Below are positions 29,361 to 38,819 of a DNA stretch of 64,000 nt, piece after piece (within the stretch, counting starts at the first letter, position 1; every line of letters starts with the position of its first letter). The stretch is taken from assembly GCF_014174305.1 (NCBI RefSeq), contig NZ_JABEQH010000009.1, forward strand, positions 1-64,000. Reading direction: 5' to 3'. This DNA comes from Gluconacetobacter johannae (lineage in GTDB: Bacteria > Pseudomonadota > Alphaproteobacteria > Acetobacterales > Acetobacteraceae). The position numbers were made by a program, and so were the translations under genes. The notes beneath the pieces are model-generated. The model made no database searches. It was not told the origin of the DNA and saw only the letters and a program-made list of their open reading frames with translations.

Positions 29361-29387
29361 GATGGCATAAACGGCCGCATTATGCCA
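29361..29387. promoter_or_regulatory. Perfect 9-bp inverted repeat between the ferritin-like gene and sucC
   Basis: ATGGCATAA (29361-29369) and TTATGCCAT (29379-29387) are perfect inverted copies separated by 9 bp, so the half-sites are centred 18 bp apart. The position, 78 bp upstream of sucC and 122 bp upstream of the divergent ferritin-like gene, fits a dimeric transcription-factor operator. There is no T-run, so it does not look like a terminator. A smaller palindrome, GCATATGC, lies at 29322-29329. Confidence 0.5.
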
Positions 29388-29464
29388 TGCAGGCAAACCC
29401 CGGACGGACGCGCACGCCCCCTGGCGCCCCACGGCATGACAATAACGAACGCGGACCAAACCGT

Positions 29465-30667
29465 ATGAACATCCATGAATATCAGGCGAAAACCCTGTTA
29501 CGCAGGTTCGGCATGCCCATCCCCGAGGGCCGTGTCGTCCGCTCGCCGGACGAGGCCGTGTCGGCCGCCCGCGCGATGGCCGTCCCGCTGGTCGTCGTGA
29601 AGGCGCAGATTCACGCGGGCGGCCGGGGCGCCGGCCATTTCGCCCACGACCCCGCCGGCAAGGGCGGCGTCCGCCTGGCCCGCACGCCCGACGAGGTCGA
29701 GCAGGCCGCCGGGGCCATGCTGGACCACACGCTGGTCACCCGCCAGACCGGCCCGGCCGGCCGCGTCGTGCGCCGCCTCTATATCGAGGCCGGCTGCGAC
29801 ATCGGGCGCGAGCTGTACCTGTCCCTGCTGGTGGACCGCGCGACGGGGCGGATCGTCATCGTGGCGTCGCAGGACGGCGGCATGGCGATCGAGGACGTGG
29901 CCGAGGCGACGCCCGAGCGAATCCTGAAGGACTCCATCGACCCGTCCGTCGGGCTGGCCGACTACCAGGCCCGCAACCTGGCGGCGCGGCTGGACCTGCA
30001 CGGGCGCTCCATCCGCGCCTTCACCGCCGTGCTGCGCGCAGCCTACGACGCCTTCGTCGCGCTGGACGCCTCGGTCGTCGAGATCAACCCGCTGGTCGTG
30101 ACGCCGGCGGGCGGCCTGCTGGCGCTGGACGCCAAGATGAGCTTCGACGACAACGCGCTGTTCCGCCACCCGGAACTGGAAGAACTGCGCGACGAGAACG
30201 AGGAAGACCCCCGCGAGCGCGAGGCCGCGCGCCACGGCCTGGCCTATGTCGGGCTGGACGGCACGATCGGCTGCATGGTCAACGGCGCGGGCCTGGCCAT
30301 GGCCACCATGGACATCATCAAGATGGAAGGCGAGGAACCGGCCAATTTCCTCGATGTCGGCGGCGGCGCGACGCAGGAGCGCGTGGCCGCCGCCTTCCGC
30401 ATCGTGCTGTCCGACCGCAAGGTCCGGGGCATCCTGGTCAATATCTTCGGCGGCATCATGCGCTGCGACATCATCGCCGAGGCCATCATCGCCGCGTCGC
30501 ACGAGACCGGCCTGCATGTGCCGCTGGTCGTCCGGCTGGCCGGCACCAATGTCGAACTCGGGCAGGACATCCTGTCGAAATCGGGCCTGCGTATCATCCC
30601 GGCCGACGACCTGGCCGACGCGGCGCGCAAGATCGTCGCCGCCGTGCGCGAGGAAGGAGCCGCCTGA
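29465..30667 (+). CDS. sucC: Succinyl-CoA synthetase beta subunit (ADP-forming type)
   Basis: A 400-residue ATP-grasp protein. With SucD it interconverts succinyl-CoA and succinate with substrate-level nucleotide phosphorylation. It begins [20 protein letters not shown], has the nucleotide-binding [13 protein letters not shown], and shows the conserved [40 protein letters not shown] and [14 protein letters not shown] blocks. Malate-CoA ligase (MtkA) is a close relative, but no serine-cycle genes are nearby. The stop overlaps sucD (TGATG). A much longer frame on this strand reaching back to 25481 is antisense to other genes and not real. Confidence 0.92.
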   Translation: MNIHEYQAKTLLRRFGMPIPEGRVVRSPDEAVSAARAMAVPLVVVKAQIHAGGRGAGHFAHDPAGKGGVRLARTPDEVEQAAGAMLDHTLVTRQTGPAGRVVRRLYIEAGCDIGRELYLSLLVDRATGRIVIVASQDGGMAIEDVAEATPERILKDSIDPSVGLADYQARNLAARLDLHGRSIRAFTAVLRAAYDAFVALDASVVEINPLVVTPAGGLLALDAKMSFDDNALFRHPELEELRDENEEDPREREAARHGLAYVGLDGTIGCMVNGAGLAMATMDIIKMEGEEPANFLDVGGGATQERVAAAFRIVLSDRKVRGILVNIFGGIMRCDIIAEAIIAASHETGLHVPLVVRLAGTNVELGQDILSKSGLRIIPADDLADAARKIVAAVREEGAA

Positions 30668-31548
30668 TGTCCATCCTGGTCAACCACGCCACGAAACTCA
30701 TCACCCAGGGCTTCACCGGGGCGCAGGGCACCTTCCATTCCGAACAGGCCCTGGCCTACGGCACCCGCCTGGTCGGCGGCGTCACCCCCGGCCGGGGCGG
30801 CGAGGTCCATCTGGGCCTGCCGGTGTTCGACACCGTCGCGCAGGCGCGCGAGGCCACGGGCGCCGACGCGACGGTCATCTACGTGCCGCCCGCCGGCGCC
30901 GCCGACGCCATCCTGGAGGCCATCGCGGCGGACATCCCGCTGATCGTCTGCATCACCGAGGGAATCCCGGTGCTGGACATGGTGCGCGTGCACCAGGTGC
31001 TGTCCCGGTCGAACAGCCTCCTGATCGGGCCGAACTGCCCGGGCATCATCACGCCCGACGAATGCAAGATCGGCATAATGCCCGGCGCGATCCACCGGCG
31101 CGGCCATGTCGGCATCGTCTCGCGCTCGGGCACCCTGACCTACGAGGCCGTGGCCCAGACCACCGCCGTCGGCCTGGGGCAGAGCACCTGCGTCGGCATC
31201 GGCGGCGATCCGGTCAAGGGGCTGGATTTCACCGATGTGCTGGAACGCTTCATCGCCGATCCCGATACCGATTCGATCATCATGATCGGCGAGATCGGCG
31301 GCACGTCGGAAATCGAGGCCGCCACCCTGATCCGCGACAGCGGGACGACCAAGCCCGTGGTAGGCTTCATCGCCGGCGCCACCGCCCCGCCGGGCCGACG
31401 CATGGGCCATGCGGGCGCCGTCATCACCGGCGGGCACGAGACGGCGGCGGCCAAGATCGACGCCCTGCGCGCGGCGGGCATCCATGTCTCGGCCAGCCCG
31501 GCGGCACTGGGCCGCACCCTGGCCGACGTGCTGTCCGGCCGCGCCTGA
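30667..31548 (+). CDS. sucD: Succinyl-CoA synthetase alpha subunit
   Basis: A 293-residue CoA-binding subunit. The Rossmann start is [19 protein letters not shown]-like, with [20 protein letters not shown] and [12 protein letters not shown] all conserved. The phosphohistidine is in [11 protein letters not shown]. It is translationally coupled to sucC by a 1-bp overlap. The stop is followed 5 bp later by a strong GC hairpin. Confidence 0.93.
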   Translation: MSILVNHATKLITQGFTGAQGTFHSEQALAYGTRLVGGVTPGRGGEVHLGLPVFDTVAQAREATGADATVIYVPPAGAADAILEAIAADIPLIVCITEGIPVLDMVRVHQVLSRSNSLLIGPNCPGIITPDECKIGIMPGAIHRRGHVGIVSRSGTLTYEAVAQTTAVGLGQSTCVGIGGDPVKGLDFTDVLERFIADPDTDSIIMIGEIGGTSEIEAATLIRDSGTTKPVVGFIAGATAPPGRRMGHAGAVITGGHETAAAKIDALRAAGIHVSASPAALGRTLADVLSGRA

Positions 31549-31553
31549 CACGC

Positions 31554-31596
31554 GGCCGCCCCCTGTGTCCCGTCCGTCGGGGCCAGGGGGGCGGCC
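31554..31596 (+). terminator. GC-rich hairpin after sucD
   Basis: GGCCGCCCCCTG (31554-31565) pairs with CAGGGGGGCGGCC (31584-31596) with one bulged G and an 18-nt loop. It starts just after the sucD stop. No T-run follows, so it may act as a stability stem or Rho-assisted terminator. Confidence 0.5.
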
Positions 31597-31674
31597 CGAC
31601 AACGGGTGACATCCGGCCCCGTTCTGTGGCACAGCCGTGTTTCCCTATTCGCCGAGTTCGAGGAAACCTGCCCG

Positions 31675-32685
31675 ATGCCCGATGGTGTCATCCCGGCCAC
31701 ATCGCCGTATCATACGGCCGCGTCGCTGCCCCAGCCGCGCACCGACTGGACCCGTGACGAGGTCGCGGCCCTGATTGCCCTGCCCTTCCCCGAACTGATG
31801 TTCCAGGCGCAAAGCGTGCACCGCGCCCGCTTCGACCCGACCGAAATCCAGATTTCCACCCTGCTGTCGATCAAGACCGGCGGCTGCCCCGAGGATTGCG
31901 CCTACTGCCCGCAGAGCGCGATGCACGAGGATGGCGGCGTGAAGGCCAGCCGCCTGATGGCGGTCGAGGCCGTGCTGAAGGAAGCGCGCGCCGCCCGCGA
32001 CGCCGGCGCCGCCCGCTTCTGCATGGGGGCCGCCTGGCGCTCGCCCAAGGAACATGACCTGGACACGGTCTGCGCCATGATCGAGGGCGTGAAGGGCCTG
32101 GGCCTGGAAACCTGCGTGACGCTGGGCATGCTGGATGACCGGCAGGCCGGCCGCCTGCGCGACGCGGGGCTGGATTACTACAACCACAATCTCGACACCT
32201 CGCCCGAGCATTACGGCGCCATCATCTCCACCCGCACCTACCAGGACCGGCTGGACACGCTGGCCCATGTGCGCGACGCCGGGATCAACGTCTGCTGTGG
32301 CGGCATCGTGGGCATGGGCGAGGACGACGGCGACCGCGCCGGCCTGATCGCCAGCCTGGCCAGCCTGCCGAAACATCCCGAAAGCGTGCCGATCAACCTG
32401 CTGGTCCGCGTCGCGGGCACCCCGCTGGCCCAGGCCGAGCCGGTCGATCCGATCGACTTCGTCCGCATCATCGCCGCCGCCCGCATCACCATGCCCGCCA
32501 GCCGGGTCCGCCTGGCGGCGGGGCGCGAGGACATGACGGACGAAGCCCAGACGCTGTGCTTCCTGGCCGGCGCCAATTCGATCTTCTATGGCGAGAAGCT
32601 GCTGACCACCCCCAACCCCGAGGCCAGCCGCGACGCGCGCCTGCTGGCGCGACTGGGCATGCACACAAGCCTCAACCCGCACTAG
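31675..32685 (+). CDS. bioB: Biotin synthase
   Basis: A 336-residue radical SAM enzyme that inserts sulfur into dethiobiotin. The radical SAM cluster motif C-x3-C-x2-C is in [13 protein letters not shown]. The auxiliary cluster region and conserved [38 protein letters not shown] and the C-terminal [17 protein letters not shown] are all present. ATG 31675 is about 10 bp after GAGGA. No other bio genes lie in the window, so it appears to be a detached single gene. Confidence 0.95.
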   Translation: MPDGVIPATSPYHTAASLPQPRTDWTRDEVAALIALPFPELMFQAQSVHRARFDPTEIQISTLLSIKTGGCPEDCAYCPQSAMHEDGGVKASRLMAVEAVLKEARAARDAGAARFCMGAAWRSPKEHDLDTVCAMIEGVKGLGLETCVTLGMLDDRQAGRLRDAGLDYYNHNLDTSPEHYGAIISTRTYQDRLDTLAHVRDAGINVCCGGIVGMGEDDGDRAGLIASLASLPKHPESVPINLLVRVAGTPLAQAEPVDPIDFVRIIAAARITMPASRVRLAAGREDMTDEAQTLCFLAGANSIFYGEKLLTTPNPEASRDARLLARLGMHTSLNPH

Positions 32686-32758
32686 GCAGGGCCACCGACC
32701 GGCCGGCGCGACCATTTAGGGCTTGCGTCCGGCCGCGCTCTGCCCGACATCACCCTTC

Positions 32759-33394
32759 ATGTCGTATGCGATCAAGGAGATGTTCGCGACCCTCCAGGGC
32801 GAGGGCGCGCATGCCGGCCGTGCCGCCGTGTTCTGCCGCTTTGCCGGATGCAATCTCTGGTCGGGGCGGGAGGCCGATCGCGCTGCCGCGGTCTGTCGCT
32901 TCTGCGATACGGATTTCGTCGGCACCGACGGCGAAGGCGGTGGACGCTTCGCCAGCGCCGCCCTGCTGGCCGACGCCATCGCCGCCACCTGGCCGTCAGC
33001 CGACCGGTCGCGCGCCTTCGTCGTCTTCACGGGCGGCGAGCCGCTGCTGCAACTCGACGCCGCCCTGGTCGAGGCGGTGCATGCCCACGGGTTCGAGATC
33101 GCGATCGAGACCAACGGCACCCTGCCGGCGCCCGACGGCATCGACTGGATCTGCGTCAGCCCCAAGGCCGGCGCAAAGCTGGTGCAGCGCAGCGGCCATG
33201 AGCTGAAACTGGTCTACCCTCAGCCCGACCTGCCGCCCGAGGACATGGCCGGGCTGGATTTCGCGCAATTCTGGCTGCAGCCGATGGACGGCCCGGACCG
33301 GGTCGCCAACACGGCCGCCGCCGTCGCCTATTGCCGCGCGCACCCGCGCTGGCGCCTGTCGTTGCAGACCCACAAGCTGATCGGGATTCCCTGA
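32759..33394 (+). CDS. queE: 7-carboxy-7-deazaguanine synthase
   Basis: A 211-residue radical SAM enzyme that contracts 6-carboxytetrahydropterin to 7-carboxy-7-deazaguanine. It has the atypical QueE cluster motif with a long spacer: [20 protein letters not shown] (C-x14-C-x2-C), followed by DTDFVG. It also has [17 protein letters not shown] and the C-terminal QTHKLIGIP. The start at 32759 gives the usual [16 protein letters not shown]. It is followed 1 bp later by queC. Confidence 0.92.
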   Translation: MSYAIKEMFATLQGEGAHAGRAAVFCRFAGCNLWSGREADRAAAVCRFCDTDFVGTDGEGGGRFASAALLADAIAATWPSADRSRAFVVFTGGEPLLQLDAALVEAVHAHGFEIAIETNGTLPAPDGIDWICVSPKAGAKLVQRSGHELKLVYPQPDLPPEDMAGLDFAQFWLQPMDGPDRVANTAAAVAYCRAHPRWRLSLQTHKLIGIP

Positions 33395-33395
33395 C

Positions 33396-34178
33396 ATGAC
33401 CGCGTCGCCTGGCATGGCCACCTCCCCGGCCGCATCCCTGGCCCCGGCCGACCCGCTACGCGAGACGGCCATCGTGCTGTTTTCCGGCGGCCAGGATTCC
33501 GCCACCTGCCTGGCCTGGGCGCTGTCGCGTTTCGGCCGGGTGGAGACGCTGGGCTTCGAGTACGGCCAGCGCCACGCCGTCGAACTGACCTGCCGGGCCA
33601 GGCTGCGCGACGGCATGGCGGCGCTGAACCCGCTGTGGGCCGAACGGCTGGGCGAGGACCACACGTTGGCGCTGGATGCGCTGGGCGCGGTGTCGGACAC
33701 CGCGCTGACGCGCGATGCCGCGATCACCATGAACGAAAACGGCCTGCCCAGCACCTTCGTCCCCGGCCGCAACCTGATCTTCCTGACCTTCGCCGCCGCC
33801 CTGGCCGCCCGGCGGGGGGCACGCCACATCATCGGCGGCATGTGCGAAACCGATTATTCCGGCTACCCCGACTGCCGCGACGACACGATCAAGGCGCTTC
33901 AGGTCGCGCTGAATCTCGGCATGGCCAGCCGCTATGTCCTGCATACGCCCCTGATGTGGATCGACAAGGCCGAGACCTGGCGCATGGCCGAAGGGCTGGG
34001 CGGCGCCGGGCTGGTCGAACTCATCAACCGCGAAAGCCATAGCTGCTACCTGGGCGTGCGCGACACGCTGCATCCGTGGGGCCATGGCTGCGGCACGTGC
34101 CCGGCCTGCGACCTGCGCCGCGCGGGCTGGGAACGCTACGTCCGTGATCGCCCGGCCGGGGCGACGGCGCATGCTTGA
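33396..34178 (+). CDS. queC: 7-cyano-7-deazaguanine (preQ0) synthase
   Basis: A 260-residue ATP-dependent enzyme converting the 7-carboxy compound to preQ0 with ammonia. The PP-loop is [35 protein letters not shown] and [14 protein letters not shown] are conserved, and the C-terminal zinc cysteines are in HSCYLGVR and [12 protein letters not shown]. The first 25 residues (Ala/Pro-rich) are probably a non-conserved tail or a start chosen too early. It overlaps queD by 8 bp. Confidence 0.93.
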   Translation: MTASPGMATSPAASLAPADPLRETAIVLFSGGQDSATCLAWALSRFGRVETLGFEYGQRHAVELTCRARLRDGMAALNPLWAERLGEDHTLALDALGAVSDTALTRDAAITMNENGLPSTFVPGRNLIFLTFAAALAARRGARHIIGGMCETDYSGYPDCRDDTIKALQVALNLGMASRYVLHTPLMWIDKAETWRMAEGLGGAGLVELINRESHSCYLGVRDTLHPWGHGCGTCPACDLRRAGWERYVRDRPAGATAHA

Positions 34179-34698
34179 CCTGACCTTCACCCGTCGGTTC
34201 TCGATGGGCCACCGGCTGATCCACGGGGCGAGCGAAAGCTGTGCCCTGCCCCACGGCCATAACGAATTCGTCACCGTCCGGCTGCGCGCCACCGCCCCGC
34301 GCCCGCTGGACGGCGCGGGCAACATGGTCGTCTCGTTCCAGCGCGCGAAGGGCCGGTGGCACCGCTTCGTCGATGACCGCCTGGACCATGCGCTGCAACT
34401 GTCCGAGGACGACCCCCTGCTAACGTGGTTCCGCGCGCACGAACCCGAACGCGCGCGCCGCATCGTCGTCACCCCCGGCGACCCCACGACCGAACTGATG
34501 GCCTGCCTGATGATGGCCAAGCTGAACGCGCTGCTGGATGCCGACGGCGGCGTGCTGCGCTGCGCCGAAATCACGTTGCAGGAAACGCCGACCAACACCG
34601 TGCACTATGCCGGCGACCCGCTGGACATGCTGCCCACGCCCCGGCCGCCCGAGCGCTGCTGGTGGCGGCGCGCGGACGACAGCATCTCGGATTCCTGA
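34171..34698 (+). CDS. queD: 6-carboxytetrahydropterin synthase family protein
   Basis: A 175-residue protein of the QueD/PTPS fold. Zinc-binding histidines are in FSMGHRL and LPHGHNEF, with the nearby cysteine of ESCALPHGH as catalytic candidate. The later [18 protein letters not shown] and [13 protein letters not shown] match the family (conserved glutamate). It is longer than the usual 120-140 residues, with an insert around 60-100. ATG 34171 overlaps queC. With queE and queC it gives the deazaguanine route to queuosine; folE and queF are not in the window. Confidence 0.85.
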   Translation: MLDLTFTRRFSMGHRLIHGASESCALPHGHNEFVTVRLRATAPRPLDGAGNMVVSFQRAKGRWHRFVDDRLDHALQLSEDDPLLTWFRAHEPERARRIVVTPGDPTTELMACLMMAKLNALLDADGGVLRCAEITLQETPTNTVHYAGDPLDMLPTPRPPERCWWRRADDSISDS

Positions 34699-34750
34699 CC
34701 GGGGCCGCCGCCCCGCCCACCCGACACCCCGCCCGACACAAGGACCCCGC

Positions 34751-36220
34751 ATGACCGGCCTTGCCCGCTACCGGACCGAATGGTTCGGCAACGTGACCCG
34801 CGACATCCTGGCCGGCATGGTCGGCACCTTCGCCCTGATCCCCGAGGTCATCGCCTTTTCCTTCGTCGCCGGCGTGGACCCCGAGGTCGGGCTGTATGCC
34901 TCGTTCGTCATCAGCGTCGTCATCGCCTTTGCCGGCGGTCGCCCGGGCATGATCTCGGGGGCCGCGGGGTCGGTGGCGCTGGTTGCGGCAGCCCTGGTGC
35001 GGGCGCATGGCGTGCAATACCTGCTGGCCGCCACCCTGCTGGCCGGCGCCTTGCAGATGCTGGCCGGGGCGCTGCGGCTGCATCTGCTGATGCGCTACGT
35101 CTCGCGCTCGGTCCGGACGGGGTTCGTCAATGCGCTGGCGATCCTCATCTTTTCGGCGCAACTGCCGCACATGATGCATGTCACCTGGCATACCTATGCC
35201 GCGATCGCGCTGGGGCTTGCGATCATCTACGGCGTGCCGCGCCTGTTCAGCGCCATTCCCTCGCCCCTGATCTGCATCGTGGTCCTGACCGTCGTGGCGT
35301 CGGTCTGGCCAATGCCGCTGCACACCGTCGCCGACCTGGGCCGCCTGCCCGACAGCCTGCCGCGCCTGGTCTGGCCCCAGGTGCCGCCCACACTTGCGAC
35401 CCTGGACATCATCCTGCCCTACGCGGCGGCCATGGCGATGGTCGGCCTGCTGGAATCCATGATGACCGCCAGCGTCGTCGACGACATGACCGAAACCCAC
35501 AGCAGCAAGCGCACGGAATGCGTGGGGCTGGGCGTCGCCAACATCGCCGTCGGCCTGTTCGGCGGCATCGCCGGGTGCGGCATGATCGGCCAGACGGTCG
35601 GCAACCTGCGCTATGGCGGGCGCGGACGGCTGTCGACCTTCGTCGCCGGGGCGTTCCTGCTGCTGCTGATGGTGGCGTTGCGGCCGTGGGTGGCGCGGGT
35701 GCCGGTCGCGGCCCTGGTGGCCATCATGATTATGGTATCGGCCAGCACATTCTCATGGTCGTCGCTACGCGACCTGCGTACCCACCCCGCGACCGCCAGC
35801 CTGGTCATGCTGGCGACGGTGGCGGTCGTGGTCGCGACCCACGATCTGGCGGCCGGGGTGCTGGTCGGCGTGCTGCTCAGCGGCCTGTTCTTCGCGTTCA
35901 AGGTGTCGCGTATGGTGACGGTCGACAGCACGTACGACGCGGCCCGCGATAGGCGCACCTACCGCGTGGCGGGGCAGATCTTCTTCGCCTCGTCCGACCT
36001 GTTCACCGACCAGTTCGACACGCGCGACAGCGCCCGCCATGTGCAGATCGACCTGCGTCAGGCGCATTTCTGGGACATCACCGCCGTCGGCGCGCTGGAA
36101 GAGGTCGTCGCCCGCCTCGAACGGCACGGGATCGCGGTCGAACTGATCGGCCTCAACGCCGCCAGCGCCACGCTGATCGACCGCCATTCGGCGCTGGAAA
36201 TCCCGGCGACCCCGTCATAG
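34751..36220 (+). CDS. SulP/SLC26-family anion transporter with STAS domain
   Basis: A 489-residue inner-membrane transporter. The membrane domain begins [36 protein letters not shown], close to the SulP signature region, and runs to about residue 390. A C-terminal cytoplasmic STAS domain follows ([14 protein letters not shown]...[23 protein letters not shown]). Substrates in the family include sulfate, bicarbonate, dicarboxylates and molybdate; this one is somewhat short. ATG 34751 follows AAGGA. Three hairpins follow the stop. Confidence 0.85.
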   Translation: MTGLARYRTEWFGNVTRDILAGMVGTFALIPEVIAFSFVAGVDPEVGLYASFVISVVIAFAGGRPGMISGAAGSVALVAAALVRAHGVQYLLAATLLAGALQMLAGALRLHLLMRYVSRSVRTGFVNALAILIFSAQLPHMMHVTWHTYAAIALGLAIIYGVPRLFSAIPSPLICIVVLTVVASVWPMPLHTVADLGRLPDSLPRLVWPQVPPTLATLDIILPYAAAMAMVGLLESMMTASVVDDMTETHSSKRTECVGLGVANIAVGLFGGIAGCGMIGQTVGNLRYGGRGRLSTFVAGAFLLLLMVALRPWVARVPVAALVAIMIMVSASTFSWSSLRDLRTHPATASLVMLATVAVVVATHDLAAGVLVGVLLSGLFFAFKVSRMVTVDSTYDAARDRRTYRVAGQIFFASSDLFTDQFDTRDSARHVQIDLRQAHFWDITAVGALEEVVARLERHGIAVELIGLNAASATLIDRHSALEIPATPS

Positions 36221-36222
36221 GG

Positions 36223-36312
36223 GGGCCTGAGGCCCTGCACCCCAATCATTTGATAACGAATGGGTTTCCAAAGGGCGACTGCCCTTTGGCGGGTTTCAGG
36301 GCAGCGCCCTGA
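36223..36312. repeat. Tandem hairpin element between converging genes (copy 1)
   Basis: Between sulP (plus) and the lipoprotein gene (minus) lie GGGCC-TGA-GGCCC (36223-36235), CCAAAGGGC-GACT-GCCCTTTGG (36268-36289, perfect 9-bp stem) and TCAGGGC-AGC-GCCCTGA (36296-36312, 7-bp stem covering the lipoprotein stop codon). It probably works as a bidirectional terminator. The last two stems, read in reverse, match the layout of the element at 47363-47403. Confidence 0.65.
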
Positions 36313-37168
36313 GACGTGACGTAGACTGGACATCCGGCCCTTCGGCGAACGGATCCGGCCCCGCCGCCGGCAGGGCGCCGGCCGTCGCGGGGTTGCCCAA
36401 TGCCCGCGCGCTCTGCGTGGCCCGAAGCGACAGCGCCGCCGCACCGCTGGCATCCCCGGCCAGGCCGGCAGCCCGCGCCGCGACCGTCAGCGCCCGCGCC
36501 ATGCCGCGATAATCCACCATCCGCCGTCGCAGGTCGGCCGCGTGCTGCGCCAGTTGGCGCGCCTGCCCGGGATCAGCCGTCAGCAGCAGGCGGGCGCGCA
36601 GTTCATCCTCATCCGCCTGCCATTTGTCCGGAACCGGGCGCGTGTGCGCCAGACGCCCGGCGGCGGCGGACAGGGTCGCGCGGTCGCCCCGCGCATCGGC
36701 GATCAGGCCGGTCAGCAGGCTGGCCTGCTCGGCCACACCGGGGTCGGCGACATCCATCGCGCCGGCCGCCAGGGGGGCGGCCTCGGCATCGCGCGACAGG
36801 CGATGCAGCGCCGCCGCCTGCACCAGGTCCAGTTCCGCATCGCCGCCGTCCCGCCCCCGGACCGCCAGCGCCGCGCGCGTGGCCGCCACGGTGGACAGCG
36901 CGTCGGCCGGCCGGTCCTGCGCCAGTTGCACCACGGCCAGATTATATCCGGCATCCCCGATCGCCCCGGCATCGTCGCGCGCCAGCGCGCGGGTCCCGGC
37001 CTGCCGGTACTGGCCCTCGGCCACCGACAGCCGGTCCAGTTCGGCGGCCTGGCGGGCGGCATCCATCGACTGGTTCAGGGTCTCGTCCCGCGGGGCCGCC
37101 ACACCCCCGCCGCCACACCCCGCAAGGACCACGGACAGCGCCGCCATCGTCAGGCGCGCCCCCCTCAT
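36296..37168 (-). CDS. Lipoprotein of an Mla/MCE-type operon
   Basis: A 290-residue protein with a lipoprotein signal peptide: MRGARLTMAALSVVLAGC, lipobox LAGC with C18 as lipidation site. The mature part is Ala-rich and helical, with repeats reminiscent of tetratricopeptide pairs (about residues 45-150), so a TPR-like solenoid is plausible. It is not similar to MlaC or to the PqiC-type auxiliary lipoproteins I know. Its ATG overlaps the MlaD-like stop, making it the last gene of the lipid-transport operon. It may be an outer-membrane or periplasmic partner; that is inference. Confidence 0.65.
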   Translation of the reverse strand: MRGARLTMAALSVVLAGCGGGGVAAPRDETLNQSMDAARQAAELDRLSVAEGQYRQAGTRALARDDAGAIGDAGYNLAVVQLAQDRPADALSTVAATRAALAVRGRDGGDAELDLVQAAALHRLSRDAEAAPLAAGAMDVADPGVAEQASLLTGLIADARGDRATLSAAAGRLAHTRPVPDKWQADEDELRARLLLTADPGQARQLAQHAADLRRRMVDYRGMARALTVAARAAGLAGDASGAAALSLRATQSARALGNPATAGALPAAGPDPFAEGPDVQSTSRLRALP

Positions 37169-38124
37169 GGCTGGATCCTTCCGGCCGGCAGGCGTCGCGG
37201 CGTGGGCGCCGAACCACCCCCGCCGCCCAGCAGCCACAGGCCGCGAAGCTGGTCGGCCAGCTTCTGCAGGCTGGCCGCCGTCACCTGCGCCTGCGTCAGC
37301 AGCACGGGCAGTTCGGCCGACGTTTCCTGCAGGTTGCGGGCGATTGCCGGCAGGCGCGGGCTGGCCTTGCGAAGGTCGCCGGTCGCGGCCCGGACATTGG
37401 CCATGCTGGCGTCGGCCTTGGCCATCACCGCCGACATCTGGCGTTCCACCGGCGCCAGTTGGGCGATGGCGTCGTTCAGCGCCGCGACCGTCTTTTCCGC
37501 CTGGCGGATCAGCTCGTCATTGGTCATCAGGCGGCCCACGGTGCCCTTGCCGGCATGCAGGTCGGTGATGGTGCCGTCCATTTGCGCCATCATGTGCTGC
37601 GCGCTGTCCAGCACGGGCAGGATCCGGCTGCGGATATCGGCGAAGGTCTGCGTGACCATGTCGGCCGGGTTGGGCGCGTTGTGCGCGGTAACGACGGCGT
37701 AATGCCAGTCCATCTCCTGCCCGGTGCCACGGCTGATATCGATATAGTTCGCGCCGGCCACGACGAAGCGCTTGCGAATGACGGCGGTGCTGTCGCGCCG
37801 GATATAGGTTTCGATCTCGGGGTCGATGTCGGCCACCGCGTACATGCCACCCGACGGGTTGATCCGGATACGGCGGATATTGCCGGCATGGATGCCCAGC
37901 ACCTCGATATCGTCGCCGATGGACAGGCCGCTGACCCCGACGTCGGGCAGGACGATCCGCAGCCGCCCCTCCGGCGTCAGCCAGTCCCGCAGGACGCCCG
38001 CCTCGATGATCGCGGCAAGGCAGATCAGCAACGACAGCAGCACGAGCACCCCGACCCATTCGTCGGCATAGCGCACCCGCACGAGTTGCCGTGCCAGGTC
38101 GGTTTTCTGATCCTGGGCCATCAT
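37165..38124 (-). CDS. MlaD-family MCE-domain protein
   Basis: A 319-residue protein with one N-terminal membrane helix (WVGVLVLLSLLICLAAIIEAG). An MCE domain follows (about 50-150: LRIVLPDVGVSGLSIGDDIEVLGIHAGNI with the typical hydrophobic/Gly pattern), then a long helical region (about 160-290) of the sort seen in longer MCE proteins. MCE proteins form hexameric rings that ferry phospholipids between membranes. The start at 38124 overlaps the stop of the ATPase-like gene upstream (ATGA). Confidence 0.85.
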   Translation of the reverse strand: MMAQDQKTDLARQLVRVRYADEWVGVLVLLSLLICLAAIIEAGVLRDWLTPEGRLRIVLPDVGVSGLSIGDDIEVLGIHAGNIRRIRINPSGGMYAVADIDPEIETYIRRDSTAVIRKRFVVAGANYIDISRGTGQEMDWHYAVVTAHNAPNPADMVTQTFADIRSRILPVLDSAQHMMAQMDGTITDLHAGKGTVGRLMTNDELIRQAEKTVAALNDAIAQLAPVERQMSAVMAKADASMANVRAATGDLRKASPRLPAIARNLQETSAELPVLLTQAQVTAASLQKLADQLRGLWLLGGGGGSAPTPRRLPAGRIQP

Positions 38125-38816
38125 ACCCCCCGCATGACGAAAAGGCCTTCGTCGAGAAGGCGCAGATGGACATTCACCGCCTTGCGGTATTCGTGCCAGA
38201 CCGCGGCATTCCGCGCGAACCACACCACCGCCGCCCCCCGATCCCGCGCGGCCGTCACGGCCTCGAGGAACGGCAGCATCGCATCCGGCGGCAGGGTGTC
38301 GGACACATCTTCCAGCAGCAGCAGGTCCGGCCGGCCCAGAAAGGCGCGGACGCAGGCGGCGCGCGCCAGGTCGGCGGCGGACAGGCGCCCCGGTGGCGAG
38401 ACCGGCAGGCCGGGGAAGCCGAAGGCCTGGCCCAGCGCCATGGCGGCATCGATGACCTCGTCGGTCGGCCGCGTGGTGTGATGCAGTTGCGGCAGCATGA
38501 TGTTGAGATGCGTGCCGAACAGATCCACCCACGCGCCCTGCCGGGCGATCCGCCCGACGCGCCCCCGCAGGGCGTTCAATTGCCGGTCCCCCAGATCCTG
38601 CCAGTCCAGCCCCATGAAACGCACCGACCCGGCGGCCAGCGGCACCATGCCGCAGCACAGGTCGGCAAACAGCGTTGCCCGGCGCGGGTCGCGGCATTCG
38701 ATGACGGCGGAATCGCCGGGCATCAGCCGCAGGTCGAAGGGCACTGGCGTCAGGCCGCTCTCGTCGAACGACGGCAGGGCCGCGCGAAGCTCCAGCATCG
38801 GGCCGCTCGCCACCAT
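38121..38816 (-). CDS. ABC-ATPase-like subunit (MlaF position) with degenerate nucleotide-binding motifs
   Basis: A 231-residue protein that aligns by layout to MlaF-type ATPases: PFDLRLMPGDSAVIE, then GSVRFMGLDWQDL, Q-loop-like RQGAWVDLF, HLNIMLP, signature-like RLSAADLARAACVRAFLGRPDLLLLEDVSD. The catalytic motifs are broken, however. Walker A (normally GxxGxGKS/T) reads ECRDPRRATLF with no P-loop lysine. The signature LSGG is LSAA. Walker B DE is inverted to ED, and the H-loop has VVWFARN instead of a histidine. It lies between mlaE- and mlaD-like genes and cannot hydrolyse ATP in the usual way. It may be structural, or the real ATPase may be encoded elsewhere. Confidence 0.75.
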   Translation of the reverse strand: MVASGPMLELRAALPSFDESGLTPVPFDLRLMPGDSAVIECRDPRRATLFADLCCGMVPLAAGSVRFMGLDWQDLGDRQLNALRGRVGRIARQGAWVDLFGTHLNIMLPQLHHTTRPTDEVIDAAMALGQAFGFPGLPVSPPGRLSAADLARAACVRAFLGRPDLLLLEDVSDTLPPDAMLPFLEAVTAARDRGAAVVWFARNAAVWHEYRKAVNVHLRLLDEGLFVMRGV

Positions 38817-38819
38817 CGC

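Noticed and set aside
25481-29464. Very long open frame on the plus strand continuous with sucC
   Set aside because: It is antisense to the OpuAC-like start, M13 peptidase, Dabb and ferritin-like genes and its translation is Arg/His/Gln/Gly-rich with no family signal. High GC removes stop codons. The real sucC starts at 29465.
32686-32758. Possible preQ1 riboswitch upstream of queE
   Set aside because: The 73-bp leader shows no preQ1-type hairpin with an A-rich tail pairing to the ribosome binding site.
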